Counted from the first letter of the stretch, positions 1 through 8,988 are shown. The stretch is DNA of 64,000 bases from Chryseobacterium daecheongense (GCA_027920525.1 CP115858.1:4278001-4342000); one strand, 5' to 3'. Program-made: numbers and translations. Notes: generated by a model from the letters alone, not told the origin.

Positions 1-353
1 TGATGTTTAATTCTTGACGCTAAACTAGGAACAGCGTCAGATTGGATCTCCCCATAAGGAACATCTCCAAAATTATGGGCAAATATTATATAATCTAATG
101 TCTCAGGGTCAATCGTAGAATTTGTTATCGCTGTTTTTGCTGCAATAAGACCTAGATCTGAAGTAACCAATTCCTTAGATGCATACCGTCTTTCTTGTAT
201 ACCCGTAATCTCTTTTAGTTTTTCAGCAATTGTAGCATTATTATGTTCCAATCTCTTACCTTTTTCATCAAAAAAAAGATTTCCATAAAAAAATAAATTA
301 TCAATAACCTCTAAGGGTATATAATGTCCAGTACCAATTATTTTACTTGTCAT
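1..353 (-). CDS. 3-oxoacyl-ACP synthase III-like ketosynthase (5' part)
   Basis: The reading frame starts at the ATG complementary to 351-353 and runs off the left edge of the window without a stop. The protein opens with MTSKIIGTGHYIP and later reads ATIAEKLKEITGIQERRYAS and IIFAHNFGDVPYG. This is the N-terminal pattern of FabH/thiolase-fold ketoacyl-ACP synthase III, in which an initiating condensation is made on acyl-CoA or acyl-ACP. In flavobacteria such proteins work either in fatty acid synthesis or in aryl-polyene/flexirubin pigment clusters. The catalytic Cys-His-Asn region is outside the window, so the exact role cannot be fixed. The start is supported by loss of coding character immediately upstream. 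Confidence 0.75.
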   Translation of the reverse strand, partial: MTSKIIGTGHYIPLEVIDNLFFYGNLFFDEKGKRLEHNNATIAEKLKEITGIQERRYASKELVTSDLGLIAAKTAITNSTIDPETLDYIIFAHNFGDVPYGEIQSDAVPSLASRIKH

Positions 354-852
354 GTAATTTAATTTTATACGAATTTATTTATTTCTCATTCAAAAAAGAT
401 GCTAATATATTATAATTAATTTAATTGGAATAATTGTTTTTAGTAGAATATTAATGTATTATTCTTAAGTGATTTGAATAGAAAATTTCCTCGATTGATG
501 GATTTACCACAAAATATTTAAAGTTAATCTTAGAATATTAAATTCCAAATTTAGTGCCTTGTGTTTATCCTTTTATGATCCCAAGTACAAATATGATAAG
601 TAGTCGAAAAGGAACAAATATCGCACCGATTCGTTGATGATCTGCAAATTTTATCCACTTTACAGCTATAAGAATTTAGTTTGAATAGTGGAATAGATAA
701 TTATCAAATATTTAATAAAAATTCGGTGGTTTTATGAGATTTTTAAATTGATTGTTTTAAATCATTTTATCTTTTCAATTAATTTCTCAAAATCTCGTAT
801 CATTAAACAAAGTTTCATAAATTTATGAGAGATGAGTTTAATGTAACAAATT
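354..852. other. Gene-free AT-rich spacer
   Basis: I see no convincing reading frame. The stretch separates the divergent ketosynthase and recombinase genes and should hold both promoters. A CTTAAG occurs at 464-469, but no TAnnTTTG element lies at the spacing used by the boxes described elsewhere in this window. Confidence 0.4.
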
Positions 853-1460
853 ATGAAAATAGGATATGCAAGAGTTTCTACCAAAGATCAAAATTTGGAT
901 TTACAAATTGAAGCTTTAGAAAAAGCAGGTTGTGAAAAAATATATCAAGAGAAAATTTCAGGTTCAACTAAGAATCGTCCTGAACTGGATAAAATGATTG
1001 AGCATTTCAGAGAAGGTGATGAATTGTATGTTTGGAGACTAGATCGATTAGGAAGAAGTTTAAAACATATTATTGATCTGGTTCTTGGTTTAAGTGACAA
1101 GGGAATTATAATAAAAGGTCTTATAGATGGTGTAGATATATCGACAATTAATGGTCGTCTATTTTTAAATCTAATGGCATCTTTGGCGGAATATGAAAGA
1201 GAATTAATAAGAGAGAGAACAAATGCAGGTCTACAATCGGCAAGAGCAAGAGGAAGGACTGGCGGAAGACCAAAAGGATTTACAAGAGAAAAAATTTCTA
1301 AACTTTTAATAATGCGCTCTTTTTATAAGATCCAACTAAGTCTCCAGAGGAGATTTACAAGCCACTTGGTTTGACTAGAGCAACTTTTTATCGGTATGCT
1401 AAAATTCTTGATAATAATACGAATGAAGAAATAAAGAAAATGGCAATTAAAAATAAATAA
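853..1460 (+). pseudogene. Serine recombinase (resolvase/invertase), frameshifted
   Basis: Residues 1-150 are a typical small serine recombinase: MKIGYARVSTKDQNLDLQ with the nucleophile Ser in ARVST, the YVWRLDRLGRS arginine motif, and the ERELIRERTNAGL E-helix. This family makes 2-bp staggered cuts through a phosphoserine link and resolves or inverts DNA. Around 1320-1330 the frame slips. The original frame stops at 1374, while another frame carries on from about 1332 with DPTKSPEEIYKPLGLTRATF, the expected C-terminal helix-turn-helix, to a stop at 1460. The domain is therefore complete in sequence but split. A one-base sequencing error would give the same picture. It was probably part of a transposon, with an IS1595-like piece directly after it. 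Confidence 0.8.
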
Positions 1461-1483
1461 ATCTTATTCAACGGTTTATTTAT

Positions 1484-1735
1484 ATGAATATTTTCAATTT
1501 CACGGCACATTTTGGTACAGAAGAGGATTGTAGGAAGCATTTTAAAGAGCAACGAGATAAAGAGGGTGTTTGTTGCAAGCGATGTAAAGGAAAAGAACAT
1601 TATTGGCTCCCATCAAAATGGAGTTATCAATGCAAATCATGCTCTTTTCGAACTTCACTACGTAGTGGAACTGTTATGGAGAATTCAAACCTTCCATTCT
1701 TAGTTTGGTATAAAACGATAAATTTTACACTTTAA
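1484..1735 (+). mobile_element. IS1595-family transposase remnant (zinc ribbon only)
   Basis: The 83-residue frame reads MNIFNFTAHFGTEEDC, then a Cys4 zinc ribbon (CCKRC ... CKSC) and RTSLRSGTVMENSNLPFLVWYKT. That is the N-terminal part of ISXO2/IS1595 transposases. It stops right after WYKT, before the DDE catalytic domain, and no continuation was found in the following 200 bases. It is a dead fragment. A second, out-of-frame reading of the same bases is not a gene. Confidence 0.7.
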
Positions 1736-1830
1736 GCCTAATAGTTGATTTTATATGTTTCGAAGGAATAGAATAATCCAGAAAAGAAACTCCCTTTCAT
1801 TTTCTGAAGAGGAGTTATAATTTATGAAAT

Positions 1831-1862
1831 GCCTCTTGCGGCTGAGAGGTCTTATTTTTTTA
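1831..1862 (+). terminator. Possible intrinsic terminator
   Basis: CCTCT (1832-1836) can pair with AGAGG (1845-1849) around an 8-nt loop, followed by TCTTATTTTTTT. The stem is short, so this is tentative. It would end transcription coming from the recombinase/IS side. Confidence 0.4.
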
Positions 1863-1932
1863 CTCCATATTTTTTCTTTTATTAGAATTATAAATGCTAA
1901 AAATTTTTTAAATGTGAAGACGTAAATAACTT

Positions 1933-2664
1933 TTATTTTAATCGTTTCAACGACATTTGTGTAATAGGACCCGAACCAGTACTTCCTGAACTTAAATGCT
2001 TTATGGTTATGCTGGCTGTATTTACAATTCTGAATGAATATGTATTAGATGTCAGCATAGGAATAGATGTAAGTAGAGTATATGTCTGTAAACTGCCAGT
2101 TGTCGCTGTATAAAGATCATTAACTCGAGCCACCCAATTATTGTTTGTATCATCCCAAATTCCTATAACAGGCGACGTTCCATTAGTTGTTGATAACTGT
2201 CCATTCATTGTTATCTGATAAACGCCATCTGCCGATACTTTAAAAGTATTAGTTGTAGCTGAACCTGTATAAAGGTTCTCATTATCAACAATTTCATTGT
2301 TTAAATTCCCTATAGTTACCGCAGTACCTGTGCCGGAATTTGTAAAGTCTGCAGTCATTTGAACTATAATTTCCTGAGCAACCAAAAATTGTCCATTAAC
2401 TGCAATTACCGTCCCGGTAGATGTTGGAGCTCCGGCAAGGTTTTGCCAAGAAGGGGGGGCACCTGGCCCATTAGATTTAAGTACTTGACCTACATTTCCA
2501 GATGATCCGGGAGTAGAAGAAGTCCCACCTACATTCAATTCATTTACAACTTGTAAGGATCCGTTAACATGCAAAGTTTTCTGAGGAGTAGATGTATGGA
2601 CGCCTACTTGTGTATAATATAATACAGGAAGGAACAAGGCTAATGATAATAAATTTTTTTTCAT
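1933..2664 (-). CDS. Secreted QVGI-type protein, function unknown
   Basis: A 243-residue protein with a signal peptide (MKKNLLSLALFLPVLYYTQ) followed by VGVHTSTPQKTLHVNG, the short N-terminal motif shared by many flavobacterial surface proteins and by two other loci in this window (7076-7842 and 63774-64000). The middle is rich in Gly, Ser and Thr. The C-terminal 130 residues look like a beta-sandwich (IVQMTADFTNSGTG, GVYQITMNGQLS, SNTYSFRIVNTAS), reminiscent of C1q/TNF-like or fibre-tip folds, but I do not recognise a named domain. A -7 element TACATTTG on the minus strand (2685-2692) lies about 20 nt before the ATG. It is monocistronic and its function is unknown; a cell-surface or exported adhesin-like role is inferred from layout alone. 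Confidence 0.7.
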   Translation of the reverse strand: MKKNLLSLALFLPVLYYTQVGVHTSTPQKTLHVNGSLQVVNELNVGGTSSTPGSSGNVGQVLKSNGPGAPPSWQNLAGAPTSTGTVIAVNGQFLVAQEIIVQMTADFTNSGTGTAVTIGNLNNEIVDNENLYTGSATTNTFKVSADGVYQITMNGQLSTTNGTSPVIGIWDDTNNNWVARVNDLYTATTGSLQTYTLLTSIPMLTSNTYSFRIVNTASITIKHLSSGSTGSGPITQMSLKRLK

Positions 2665-2684
2665 TTTTAAATTTTTTTTTCATC

Positions 2685-2692
2685 CAAATGTA
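2685..2692 (-). promoter_or_regulatory. Bacteroidota -7 promoter element
   Basis: TACATTTG on the minus strand matches the TAnnTTTG consensus of the Bacteroidota primary sigma factor. It sits about 20 nt upstream of the ATG of the secreted protein ending at 1933. Confidence 0.5.
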
Positions 2693-3013
2693 CATTTTTT
2701 TAGCTTATTTAATCTTAATATAAATTATAAAATATATTGGCGATGGTAAGTCCTGGAAGTTTTTGTGAAACAAAAATTAATACTGCAAATTATTGGAAAT
2801 TTGAATTTTGCAGAAAAAGATATTTTGAAAGAGTAAATATATATAACTAAAATATCACAAAGTGATGATATAAATATTTGTGTTTTGTTCAAAATTATTT
2901 TTTTAAAATAGGTATTTATTTTGAATAGATATTAAAACCACAAATATTTGTAGTTTTTTTTCATAAAGTCTATCTCTAAAAAGATATAGTTTATTTTTGC
3001 TTTAAATTAATGT
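2693..3013. other. AT-rich spacer between divergent genes
   Basis: No gene is visible. A TATTTTTG (2992-2999) 14 nt before the ATG at 3014 is a candidate -7 element for the rightward gene. The rest is low-complexity A/T sequence. Confidence 0.35.
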
Positions 3014-3292
3014 ATGGAAAAGCTGATAGACCTTTGCTATGACTATGAATTTAAAGATGAAGCAGAAGGAATTAAATACGAGTTTGTAAGTGTAGGAACT
3101 ATGGAAATTCCTAAAAGAGTAACTTTTTCCCCAGTAGATGGATTATCTAATTATTACAATTTAGGTCTGACTAATATTTCAATAGATGAAGAAGGAAATG
3201 AAACAGCATCTGATATGTCGAGAGAGAACAGTATAAATGACCATTTGCCGCCTATGTATGGTGTGACGTCCCTCATAAAGTCTCTTTTATAG
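3014..3292 (+). pseudogene. DUF6934-like protein, 3' end replaced at a junction
   Basis: The first about 75 residues (MEKLIDLCYDYEFKDEAEGI ... VDGLSNYYNLGLTNISIDEE) look like the N-terminal half of the small cytoplasmic DUF6934 family. The match is from memory and moderate. Near 3235-3245 the sequence stops resembling the family, because from there the other strand encodes the end of a glycosyltransferase. The last 17 codons are antisense glycosyltransferase sequence. I read this as a gene cut by a rearrangement, whose normal length would be roughly 150 residues. No function is known. Confidence 0.5.
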
Positions 3293-3834
3293 ATAAGCGA
3301 GGAAATCTTGTGGGTTAATTCTGTAAAGTGATTCTGGATTCTTTGCAATGTGTCGGGTCTATAAAACTTCTGATCATAATAAAAGATGTAATTTCTTCCC
3401 GCATTGACCGTCAGAAATTGCCTGATGATGTGCTGGGATCTCAATGGAAGATCTTCGCCACTAAGGTTGATCAGATAGTCCCACTGCTTGCTGGCATTGA
3501 GTAAGAATTCCATGGCGTTAAGCTCCGCCTGAATCATGCTGAATCCCCCTGATATGATATTCATACTTTCCAGAATGTAGACATTCGGATATTGAATTAC
3601 ATAATCCTGGATCGCTTCCGTTGTTTCGGAACTGGCTTTCCGGTCAATGTGTATCAGGTAGAATTGATCACGGGTATATATTTTCTCAAGCAAAGTCATA
3701 AGGGCCTCCGGTCGCTGGTGTACCATAATGAAATAAGCAATACGAACCTGTGGTATGGAATGCTCTTCAACGGTATGAGATAGGGTCTGTGGTGTAGCTG
3801 AATGGGTCTGCATATTTACGGAAACTTTGATCAT
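3154..3834 (-). pseudogene. GT14 beta-1,6-N-acetylglucosaminyltransferase-like, 3' truncated
   Basis: The frame contains RIAYFIMVHQRPEALMTLLE, FYLIHIDRKAS, YPNVYILE, WDYLINLSGEDLPLRS and GRNYIFYYDQKFYRP. These are the core-2/I-branching (GT14) glycosyltransferase landmarks, with the SGxDxPL acidic motif. Such proteins add sugars to surface glycans using nucleotide-sugar donors. The family-like sequence stops at GGKW near 3240. The final 28 residues are antisense to the neighbouring DUF6934-like gene, so the acceptor-side C-terminal half is missing. The likely start is the Met at 3834 or the one at 3813. Codons here are clearly GC-richer than in the gene it is fused to. Confidence 0.75.
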
Positions 3835-4256
3835 CCGCACTGTGCAAATAATTCTTCTGTGTGCGCAATGTATGAATAAAATAATGATAATCAATTATTT
3901 ATATTTTTTAATTTCGAGGAATATTGATTTACCTTTGCAAAGTATTCATAAAGAAAGGTTCCTGCCTTCGCTTCACTGGTCTATGACAACTATCAGTCTT
4001 GCTTTTACAGTTTCCCGTTTATAGATCCAATTTTTTTAATAATATTGAGAATCATGATTCCATTGATCTTAAAAAATGACCCGACAGTACAGGCCATGAT
4101 ATTTAAGTGTCTTATGGATAGCATCAATGAGCCGCGCAAAGAATGATAGGTAATAACGACAAATGCTTCAGTTTGTCCTACAGATCATCATTAACATCAA
4201 AAATTAAATCTGTAAAGTGTACAGATCCATTATATTAATTTTTTAATTTTATTACA
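3835..4256. other. Spacer upstream of cold-shock gene
   Basis: No gene is seen. The last 150 bases before the cold-shock ATG form a long, probably structured 5' leader, as is common for csp genes, whose leaders control translation at low temperature. Confidence 0.3.
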
Positions 4257-4451
4257 ATGCAAAAAGGCACCGTAAAATTTTTCAACGAAGCAAAAGGCTT
4301 CGGTTTCATTGCACCATCAGAAGGTGGAGCAGACATCTTTGTACATACCTCAGGACTTGAGTCAAGAGGCATCCGTGAGAACGACGAGGTTGTTTTCAAC
4401 GTACAGAAAGGAGATAGGGGTTTAAGCGCAATCAACGTTAAACTGGCATAA
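4257..4451 (+). CDS. cspA: Cold-shock protein (CspA family)
   Basis: A complete 64-residue single cold-shock domain: MQKGTVKFFNEAKGFGFI with the RNP1 motif KGFGFI, then DIFVHTSGL (RNP2) and VVFNVQKGDRGLSAINVKLA. CSD proteins bind single-stranded RNA and DNA and act as RNA chaperones in the cytoplasm. The length matches the family (64-70 residues). A strong hairpin terminator follows at 4493. The symbol is the generic family name; which paralogue this is cannot be told from sequence alone. Confidence 0.93.
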   Translation: MQKGTVKFFNEAKGFGFIAPSEGGADIFVHTSGLESRGIRENDEVVFNVQKGDRGLSAINVKLA

Positions 4452-4492
4452 TCTGATCAATATAGTAATTTAATATATTAGTTATATTACCG

Positions 4493-4525
4493 GCCTCCCG
4501 CATGTTGCGAGAGGCTTTTATCTTT
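4493..4525 (+). terminator. Intrinsic terminator after cspA
   Basis: GCCTCCCGC (4493-4501) pairs with GCGAGAGGC (4507-4515) with one mismatch around ATGTT, followed by TTTTATCTTTTT. Confidence 0.8.
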
Positions 4526-4572
4526 TTACGGAAATCATACCGCTGCCATTGAACTATTAAATCAGAAAATAC

Positions 4573-5031
4573 ATGCAGATCATTAACAATTACGAAGAAT
4601 ATAAGTCACTGGAGGTAGTCATGGTCGGAAGTTCTCCATGGCATACAATTGACCAGAACCAGATCGACCGATTTGCAGATGCCACTATGGATCACCAGTG
4701 GATTCATGTGGACAGCGACAGGGCATCTATTAAAAGCCCTTACGGATCAACTATAGCACACGACTATCTCACGCTTGCACTGATTCCCTATCTATGGAAG
4801 CACATCGCAACGGTGCAGAATGTAAGCCTCGAGATCAATTACGGAATTGAAGACCTGAGATTCGGCATACCCGTGAAAGTAAATTCTGAAGTATCATTGC
4901 AGGCGACGATCAGATCGGTGAATGACCTTCGGGAGATGGTCAAGGTCGTTGTCGGTGCAAGACTCGTAGTAAGGGATGAGTCGAAACATGCCTATACTGG
5001 CAATGTGGTATTTCTTTATCAATTCAAATGA
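4573..5031 (+). CDS. MaoC-family hot-dog dehydratase
   Basis: A 152-residue protein with the MaoC/NodN signature FADATMDHQWIHVD followed by SPYGSTIAHDYLTLALIP. The Asp and His in DHQWIH are the catalytic pair of (R)-specific enoyl-CoA hydratases, which add water to trans-2-enoyl-CoA. The usual IAHG is IAHD here. The C-terminal beta strands (RFGIPVKVNSEVSLQATI, VRDESKHAYTGNVVFLY) complete a single hot-dog fold. It stands between cspA and a cation antiporter in the GC-richer block, so context gives no pathway. The physiological acyl substrate is unknown. Confidence 0.85.
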   Translation: MQIINNYEEYKSLEVVMVGSSPWHTIDQNQIDRFADATMDHQWIHVDSDRASIKSPYGSTIAHDYLTLALIPYLWKHIATVQNVSLEINYGIEDLRFGIPVKVNSEVSLQATIRSVNDLREMVKVVVGARLVVRDESKHAYTGNVVFLYQFK

Positions 5032-5149
5032 GCTACTATGTCCTTTTGTTCAAACTCACAAGGTTAAAGGCCTTCTGCGCATTGAACGCATTTTGCTGTC
5101 AAAAGATGGTACGCTCTACACCATCAAAAATTAAATTGTATTCTTCTTT

Positions 5150-6247
5150 ATGAATCAACATAAGTATTTACGGTATTGGACGATAGTCGTGCCGCTTTTA
5201 TCTTGGCTCTTCTATTTTGGGAGCTTCATCTTTTCATCAGGCTATTATTCGATCCTGTTAACTATCCTGTTACTGGGAAGCGTGCTCACAGCAGTCTATC
5301 ACTCCGAAGTGCTTGCACACTACCTGGGTGAGCCTTTTGGCACCCTTCTTTTGGCCTTTGCCATGACAGTCATCGAGGTCGGCCTTATCATTTCCATTAT
5401 GCTTGGAGCTGAAGGTTTGGAGACCATCACCCTGGCAAGGGATACGGTCTTTGCAGCAGTTATGCTCATCCTTAATGGAATTATTGGCATCTGTATTGTC
5501 ATTGGATCAATAAGATACCGGGAGCAAGCCTTTACTTTGAAAGGCGTGAGCACGGCTCTGATCACTTTAACAGCAGTGGTTGTTTTTGTTCTAATATTAC
5601 CTAACTATACAGTAAGCCACAAAGGAGGTGAGTATACTTCGTTTCAGCTTTTGTTTATTGCGTTGTTATGCCTGACACTTTATCTTGGGTTTACGATGGT
5701 GCAAACGATCAGGCATCGGAGCTTTTTTATATCGCCCAGTGACAAAGCGAAGGAAAAAGCTGTGGAATACGAAGGTAAAGTCAAAGTTTCGAGAAAGCAT
5801 ATGTATATCAGCAGTTTTATGCTGATCGTAAGTTTAAGTGTGGTTGTTCTGATGGCCAAACTTCTTTCAAGAGATGTAGAATATCTAGTGGTAGCCGTGG
5901 GAGCACCAAGATCCGCAGTAGGTGTTGTCATTGCAGGAATTGTGCTCTTACCGGAAGCTCTTGCGGCAATCAGGGCGGCCAGAAATGACAGGATACAGAC
6001 TTCACTGAACCTGGCGTTTGGTTCTGCGCTGGCTAGCATCGGACTGAGCATTCCTGCCATTGCGATCATATCAGTAATGAGCGGGATTAGGATGACATTG
6101 GGAATCGACATCAAATCGACCGTTCTCTTGGGACTATCGCTATTTATCATCACGATTTCCCTGGCCACAGGAAAAACAAACATTATGCAGGGATTTGTGC
6201 TGATCGGCATATTTATGATCTACCTTTTTATTACGATTGTTCCCTAA
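5150..6247 (+). CDS. chaA: Ca2+(Na+)/H+ antiporter, ChaA/CAX type
   Basis: A 365-residue inner-membrane protein with about ten hydrophobic segments. It carries the two internally related acidic repeats of the CaCA superfamily: TVIEVGLIISIMLG (first) and GIVLLPEALAAIRAARND (second), with the conserved Glu residues needed for cation exchange. The short acidic-loop region EGLETITLARDTVFAAVMLI also fits ChaA. It would exchange Ca2+, Na+ or K+ for protons across the cytoplasmic membrane. The length is normal for ChaA (about 360). Two minus-strand frames inside it are shadows. Confidence 0.88.
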   Translation: MNQHKYLRYWTIVVPLLSWLFYFGSFIFSSGYYSILLTILLLGSVLTAVYHSEVLAHYLGEPFGTLLLAFAMTVIEVGLIISIMLGAEGLETITLARDTVFAAVMLILNGIIGICIVIGSIRYREQAFTLKGVSTALITLTAVVVFVLILPNYTVSHKGGEYTSFQLLFIALLCLTLYLGFTMVQTIRHRSFFISPSDKAKEKAVEYEGKVKVSRKHMYISSFMLIVSLSVVVLMAKLLSRDVEYLVVAVGAPRSAVGVVIAGIVLLPEALAAIRAARNDRIQTSLNLAFGSALASIGLSIPAIAIISVMSGIRMTLGIDIKSTVLLGLSLFIITISLATGKTNIMQGFVLIGIFMIYLFITIVP

Positions 6248-6343
6248 TTCTATCAATACGATTGACAAATGATATCATTATGCTGCAAATCATAAAGTCT
6301 AGTAGACATTAAAAGCTATATTCATCACTAATTTAACAATATA

Positions 6344-6685
6344 ATGATTGAGGAGGAATGCCTGAGATTGCATGGCGCTGAACTCAGAACATTTGCCGGA
6401 GGCTCTCTGCTTTTCAGTAGGGAAGAGGTGGTGGGGTATTACTTTCAGATTGTAAAAGATTTACAAGAACGTTTGGAAGAAAGTATTAGACAAGCTGAAA
6501 CAAGTACATTTGACGGAATAATCACTTTAATTACAGGAGAAAAAATTGAAAGTGAATTTTTTCATAGGCTTTCAGATGACGTGTTTGTTGACCGAAAAAA
6601 TAAAACTGAATTTATTCGAGATAAAATTGTGAGTGTAAAATATATTGAAGATAGAAGGACAATCTCAAAAAATAAATTACTTTAA
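6344..6685 (+). pseudogene. Chimera: Crp/Fnr N-terminal fragment fused to an unknown C-terminus
   Basis: Residues 1-38 (MIEEECLRLHGAELRTFAGG, YYFQIVK) are the start of a Crp/Fnr effector domain and align well with the intact regulator at 10005-10601. From about residue 39, near base 6457, the sequence changes abruptly to DLQERLEESIRQAETSTFDG ... GEKIESEFFHRLSDDVFVD, which has no relation to Crp. I do not recognise it. Codon use also shifts from GC-richer to AT-rich at that point. Either part could be a dead remnant. The fusion is open and could in principle be translated. Confidence 0.6.
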
Positions 6686-6794
6686 TCATATTAGTAGTAC
6701 AACAATCTATTCCCAAATTTCATAATATAGCCAAATGAAGTTATCGTGTGAAAGACTGGTAGATGTAATAGGTTGGATGCCATGATATAAAAAA

Positions 6795-6821
6795 ACACCT
6801 GCTATCACAGCAGGTGTTTTC
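6795..6821 (+). terminator. Intrinsic terminator
   Basis: ACACCTGCT (6795-6803) pairs perfectly with AGCAGGTGT (6809-6817) around ATCAC, followed by TTTTC. A short run of A before it makes it partly bidirectional. It lies after the chimeric gene. Confidence 0.75.
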
Positions 6822-7075
6822 TCAATTATATTTAGATTGATTTCCCAACTGCAGTTGTTTTCAACACCAAATCTAAGGACTAATGATTTCACTAGAACTA
6901 CCGACAACTGGTTGTTTTATTTATAAATTAACTAGTTTTCTCGTCCTTAGCTTTGCAAAATCTTTCTCTGAACTTTGATGTATTTGTCAAAATTGTAGAT
7001 TAGAATCTATTTTGGTTTTGTAGCCTGAATTGACTTTACCCGCTTTTCACAAATCATAATCCTTGCTTCCATTTC

Positions 7076-7842
7076 TTATTTAAGTCTGTTAACTGAAAAA
7101 AAAGTAGAAGGATTTCCACTTAATTCTCCCCGGATGAATATTTTTGTTGCAATTCTTTTCATAATTCTAAAAGAATAAGTTTTACCTGTAACAAGGTCCA
7201 TAGCTACATTAAAACTTAAGTTGCTTACTTCTCCATCTGCTAAAGTTATTGTTTGTAATAGCTGAGATTCCCATTTATTATCTGTATTATTATAAAGTCC
7301 ATAGTAAAAATCTCCACTATAAGCGTTTCCTTGAGGTTGTACGGAAAAATTCATTGTTACTAAATAAGTACCATTAGCGTTAATCGTGAAAGAATTGTTG
7401 GTGCTTGTTCCTGTAAATGTATTATAATTGTCAATAATTTTAGTTGTAATGTTATTGATTGCTAGTGGTGTAGTTGCTATAGTACCTGTCTCCCAATTTG
7501 TAGACATTCTAGCAGAAATTTCCTGAGCTATTTGCTGCTCCCCATCAATCATAATAACAGTTCCTGTACCATTAGGTAGATTTAAAGGGGGAGTTGAAAT
7601 AGCTTGCCATATCGTACCATTAAAAGAAAAATACCCCGTTCTTGTTACATTGATCGTTTGACCTGATGGAGCTGGATCTGCAAGTGTAATATATACCATA
7701 GCTCCTGTTTGATCAGCTCCATAATTTTTTGCTCGTAACTCAGCTCCTGTAGTTTTGGGCGGAATAATACCATCCATTTTTGAAATATTAGTTGGTTCAC
7801 CAGAAACTTCTAGGGTAGCTTTAGGATTGGTTGTATTTTAAT
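7076..7842 (-). pseudogene. QVGI-type secreted protein, lacking its signal peptide
   Basis: The open frame from the ATG at 7777 gives 233 residues (MDGIIPPKTTGAELRAKNYG ... FIRGELSGNPSTFFSVNRLK). In-frame codons upstream to 7842 read NTTNPKATLEVSGEPTNISK, the post-signal motif of the family also seen at 1933-2664 and 63774-64000, and are preceded immediately by a stop. The signal peptide and true start are therefore missing, making this a 5'-truncated gene. The C-terminal part resembles the 1933 protein in pattern (IAQEISARMSTNWETG, GTYLVTMNFSVQP, KTYSFRIMKR). The function is unknown, and if expressed from 7777 the protein would stay in the cytoplasm. Confidence 0.65.
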
Positions 7843-7899
7843 AAAGTTGAAATTTTAACAAAGATGTGATCATGATAATATGTTGGGAGATTCTTTAAA

Positions 7900-7924
7900 T
7901 AAAAAAACCTGTCCGAAGACAGGT
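7900..7924 (-). terminator. Intrinsic terminator (minus strand)
   Basis: On the minus strand ACCTGTC-TTCG-GACAGGT is a perfect 7-bp stem with a UUCG-type tetraloop, followed by a run of seven T. It would stop leftward transcription before it enters the 7076-7842 locus. Confidence 0.75.
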
Positions 7925-8044
7925 CAAAAAAACATCAATGTTTTGTAGAAAACAAAACTATTGAATAGTAAATTTACTATATTTATCTAAGAATTAAATA
8001 AATTTATAGCTATAAAGTTTATTATAATATATAATTTAAAAAAT

Positions 8045-8191
8045 ATGGAATATCGAGTTGTTAGTAACGAGTCCCTTGATGGTCTTTATGAAGTTGTTGA
8101 AGCAAATTTATTAATCGGATGGAGGCTACAGGGAGGTATCGCCGTTGGAATAAATGGGGTATTTTACCAAGCCTTAGTTAGGTTAAAATAA
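8045..8191 (+). CDS. DUF1737-like small protein
   Basis: A 48-residue frame, MEYRVVSNESLDGLYEVVEA, LLIGWRLQGGIAVGINGVFY, QALVRLK. The pattern YxVV...L...V......GW...GG......YxQA(L/M)V matches the small DUF1737 domain, a single-domain family of unknown function often found near phage or mobile DNA. The frame is complete from ATG to TAA and lies alone between debris. No ribosome-binding site is obvious, as is usual in this lineage. Confidence 0.6.
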   Translation: MEYRVVSNESLDGLYEVVEANLLIGWRLQGGIAVGINGVFYQALVRLK

Positions 8192-8373
8192 TGATAGAAT
8201 AAATCTTAAAGCTAATTAATAAATATAATCAATGGTTGTTTAAAATGAAGACCTAATTTTTATTTTACCCAAAATCTTATTAGGGACCACACATAAACAA
8301 AAAAGCTTATAATTTGATAGTAAACCTTAATAATCTTTATTAAAACATTTTTTAACCCCACAAGATTGCGATT

Positions 8374-8544
8374 ATGATAATAAGTGAAGATTTATTAATT
8401 AAGCATGGAGCGGTTAATAAATATTTTGCCCCTGGCGAAATAATTTTCCGCGAAGACTCTACTCCTAACCTGTATTTTCAGATTGTTACAGGGATGGTGG
8501 AATTATTTAATTTCCATCAAAATGGGAGGGAATTTAACAGTTGA
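8374..8544 (+). pseudogene. Crp/Fnr regulator fragment, inverted partial copy of 10005-10601
   Basis: The 56-codon frame MIISEDLLIKHGAVNKYFAP ... MVELFNFHQNGREF is nearly identical, in DNA as well as protein, to the first 53 codons of the intact regulator on the opposite strand (start at 10601). The similarity includes part of the upstream region (GCTTATAATTTGAT). It ends abruptly at base 8535, where unrelated sequence begins. The HTH and most of the effector domain are gone. The two copies form an inverted repeat about 2 kb apart. Confidence 0.85.
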
Positions 8545-8988
8545 TAGATTTTATCTGTATCAGCAGCATTCAATGGAACAGTATCGAGTATTGCATTTAA
8601 TTTATCATCTACAGATATCAAATTTTTATTCACCGCCATTTCTACTTTCTCCTGGAAATAATCCTCTGCAATTGCGTAAATTTCACCAGCCAGATCAGGC
8701 CTTACCTTAACCGCAGTAATAAGAACCTCGTTATAAGTAACCTGATCATATCCGTCTGTTAAGTACTTTTCACATGTAAGATTATGTAAAATACCATAAT
8801 TATTACTGTTGCTTGGAAGAATAGGTTCTTCAGTAACAATAGCTTTCCAACCTTCATTAGCTGTAGTATGCCATTGAAGCTGCAGCAGCTATGAAAAGGC
8901 TTACAAACCCTGTCTCTGCTGTCATTAATCCTGCTACTACATCAGCCCAAGCAATTGCTTCTTTTTGTTGTCTTGTTAATTCTGCCAT
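8536..8988 (-). pseudogene. Unknown protein, frameshifted and 3'-truncated
   Basis: From the ATG at 8988 the minus strand reads MAELTRQQKEAIAWADVVAG, a hydrophobic stretch and a stop (MAYYS*). In another frame, starting in the Ala-rich run near 8885, it continues with QWHTTANEGWKAIVTEEPIL, then CEKYLTDGYDQVTYNEVLIT, VRPDLAGEIYAIAEDYFQEK and ISVDDKLNAILDTVPLNAAD. It stops resembling coding DNA at the junction with the crp fragment (8535). One base is gained or lost near 8885 and the 3' end is cut. I do not recognise the family. A rightward frame over the same bases is a shadow. Confidence 0.55.

Noticed and set aside
464..510. CTTAAG at 464 upstream of the recombinase
   Set aside because: No second half-site at 10 bp and no -7 element at the required distance.
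5680..6210. 176-codon minus-strand frame inside the antiporter gene
   Set aside because: It is a shadow of the membrane-protein coding strand with no motif of its own.
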